A program made the position numbers and the translations under genes. Below, piece after piece: positions 54,071-64,000 of a stretch of 64,000 nt of DNA. The notes below the pieces were generated by a model, which saw only the letters and a list, made by a program, of their open reading frames with translations, was not told the origin of the DNA and ran no database searches. Each line of letters opens with the position of its first letter. Position 1 is the first letter of the stretch. This DNA is from Alviniconcha marisindica (taxonomy: Eukaryota > Mollusca > Gastropoda > Provannidae), in NCBI GenBank assembly GCA_018857735.1, contig JABMCL010002342.1, forward strand, positions 436,001 to 500,000, written 5' to 3'.

Positions 54071-54279
54071 TCATTTCTGAGGTCTTGTGTCTTCATTTTG
54101 TTGATTGTGTAAAGCGCGGCGTGCTCACCGGGCCTTAGTCGGCGAGATAGCGCGCCATAGAAGTGACCAATCGCTATTATTATTAACCATGTACACTTAC
54201 ACTGTCACTGCTTGTACAAGGACTGACGAAGGTAGTCTAGGTAGTCACGTTATGCAGAAGAGAGGAACGTCGTTCGTTC

Positions 54280-54490
54280 GTTCAATGTTGCTTTACGTCC
54301 ACAGAGACCGTACGGACTATTAGGGACGGGAAGCCCAGGACGTCCACCTCGACTTTCACACAGCTCCTGAGCTCTGTGAGTAACGCTAGTTCGAGTTCAG
54401 TGATGCTCTATATCCACAGAGACCGTAGGAACTATTAGGGACGGGGAGCCCAGGACGTCCACCCCGTCCTTCACACAGCTCCGGAGTTCT
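54280..54490 (+). repeat. Two tandem CCATAAGG-family SINE ends
   Basis: TTACGTCCACAGAGACCGTA and CACACAGCTCCTGAGCTCTG, repeated about 115 bases later with small changes. Confidence 0.7.
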
Positions 54491-54760
54491 CGAGAAGCGG
54501 AGTGACGCCAACTCATTGCTAGGATTTATATCGGCCCCCGTCAGTGTAGGCCAGCCAGAAGCTTTGGAGAAAAAACAAACATCATCTCAGACATAAAGGG
54601 GAAAAAAGAAAAAGAAAAAAAAAGTACCACCACGCCAACATGCATCATCAATATCAAGATTCTCATGCAACGAACACCTGTCATTGTTAACCCTACTGGG
54701 TTCGTTTCCGAGAGGTTTCACAAGCCGTCTTTCACCTCGTCTGTAATCATGACAATGCGT

Positions 54761-63142
<8,382 letters not shown>

Positions 63143-63243
63143 CTGAATCAGGAACAACGACAGAATCTCAAGTTTGTCTACATAGGATCTGCACATGCTG
63201 GCTCACGACATCCTTCCTCCAACCACTGCCATAACTGATTACG

Positions 63244-63879
63244 CCTAAAGCCCGTTCTTAACTGGGCGAATGTTTGTTCGCCGAACATACTTCGGACACT
63301 TCGACGAACTATGATTCGTTTCTTAACTGAACTTTTAGTTCGCCGAATATGGTTCGGACAGTCCAAACTTTACTTCATTCTCAACTGGCTTGTAATGAGA
63401 TGCAAGCTTCGGCCCGAACTTCGGCAGACGCGCAGCAGACAGCATGATCCAAAATGTAGGCTAAAGTCAAGTCAAGTCAAATCAGTATACTTTCACCACC
63501 CCTCACAGGGTAATTCAACTAACTACTATCTCATTCTGGGTCTCCGAGACAAGGCTGCGCCTCCCACAAGTCAACAAATAAACAAATTCCCTCCGAAGCG
63601 AGTGAAGAACCTAACGACAGCGTCATCCATTTTATTTTTATTTTTTCTTCATCCACAGGAGAGCTCTGCTCGCCAATCAGAGGCAATGATCGTCGAATAG
63701 GGCGAATGTTCCCAGAACATGTTGAGCGAAGCTTTTGGACCCGAATATAGCTTCGACGAATACTTCCAACTAGGTTCGCGAAGAAAAGTTGGCCCAATTA
63801 AGAACCAACTGCAGCTTCGCCGAATACTTGCAACTAGGTTCGCGAAGAAACATTCGCCCAATTAAGAACGGGCTTTAGG
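63244..63879. mobile_element. 636-base element with 38-base terminal inverted repeats
   Basis: The ends are CCTAAAGCCCGTTCTTAA...GGGCGAATGTTTSTTCGC in inverted orientation (63244-63281 and 63842-63879) with few mismatches. Subterminal TTCGCCGAA and CCAACTAGGTTCGCGAAGAA words repeat. No transposase frame was found and target duplication is not clear. It is probably a MITE. Confidence 0.75.
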
Positions 63880-63905
63880 TTTAGAAGAACTGTCAGCTAA
63901 CGGAC

Positions 63906-63908
<3 letters not shown>

Positions 63909-63969
<61 letters not shown>
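63909..63969. repeat. (TG)n microsatellite
   Basis: Pure TG tract of about 60 bases, followed to the window end by the start of a CCATAAGG-family SINE end (63974-64000). Confidence 0.95.
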
Positions 63970-63971
<2 letters not shown>

Positions 63972-64000
63972 CGTCCACGGAAACCATAAGGCTTATTAGG

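Overview
The window reads as animal nuclear DNA, most likely from a mollusc and plausibly a marine gastropod. The basis is split genes with GT-AG introns and animal domain architectures (RP2, YTH, an LGR-type GPCR, kelch plus cytochrome b561). It also has dense CA/TG microsatellites, tRNA-derived SINEs and decayed non-LTR retrotransposon ends. The organism call is inference. I rebuilt exons by hand from splice sites and required reading phase to be kept across every intron, with no transcript evidence.

Layout, left to right. (1) 5861-23232, minus strand: the first five coding exons of an RP2 (XRP2) orthologue, 192 residues of the N-terminal acyl-anchor and tubulin-cofactor-C-like part. The remaining C-terminal exons are not seen and probably lie off the left edge. 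(2) 26592-31315, plus strand, divergent from RP2: a complete six-exon gene for a 596-residue protein that joins a split YTH-like (m6A-reader) domain to an RlaP/polymerase-beta-type nucleotidyltransferase domain. This is the most unusual object in the window. (3) 35110-39723, minus strand: a complete six-exon gene for a 333-residue domainless protein that resembles ciliary microtubule-associated proteins. It has an RFX X-box-like motif 130 bases before its start. A 1.76-kb block carrying its exons 3 and 4 is repeated upstream at 41012-42770, between 19-base direct repeats. (4) 47670-48543, minus strand: one exon of an LGR/GRL101-type GPCR with two frame breaks, probably a pseudogene or an assembly-damaged exon. 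(5) 54761-63142, minus strand: the 3' part (8 exons, 397 residues) of a gene that fuses kelch repeats to a cytochrome b561 membrane core with all four haem histidines. One exon has a single-base frame break in a homopolymer.

The rest is introns and intergenic DNA filled with minisatellites, microsatellites, SINE families, LINE 3' ends, a 1.0-kb element with hAT-like ends and a 636-base element with terminal inverted repeats. The genes do not form a pathway. RP2 and the 333-residue protein may both be ciliary, while the YTH-nucleotidyltransferase points to RNA and the kelch-b561 protein to transmembrane electron transfer. Most long open frames in the window are translations of simple repeats and were left out.
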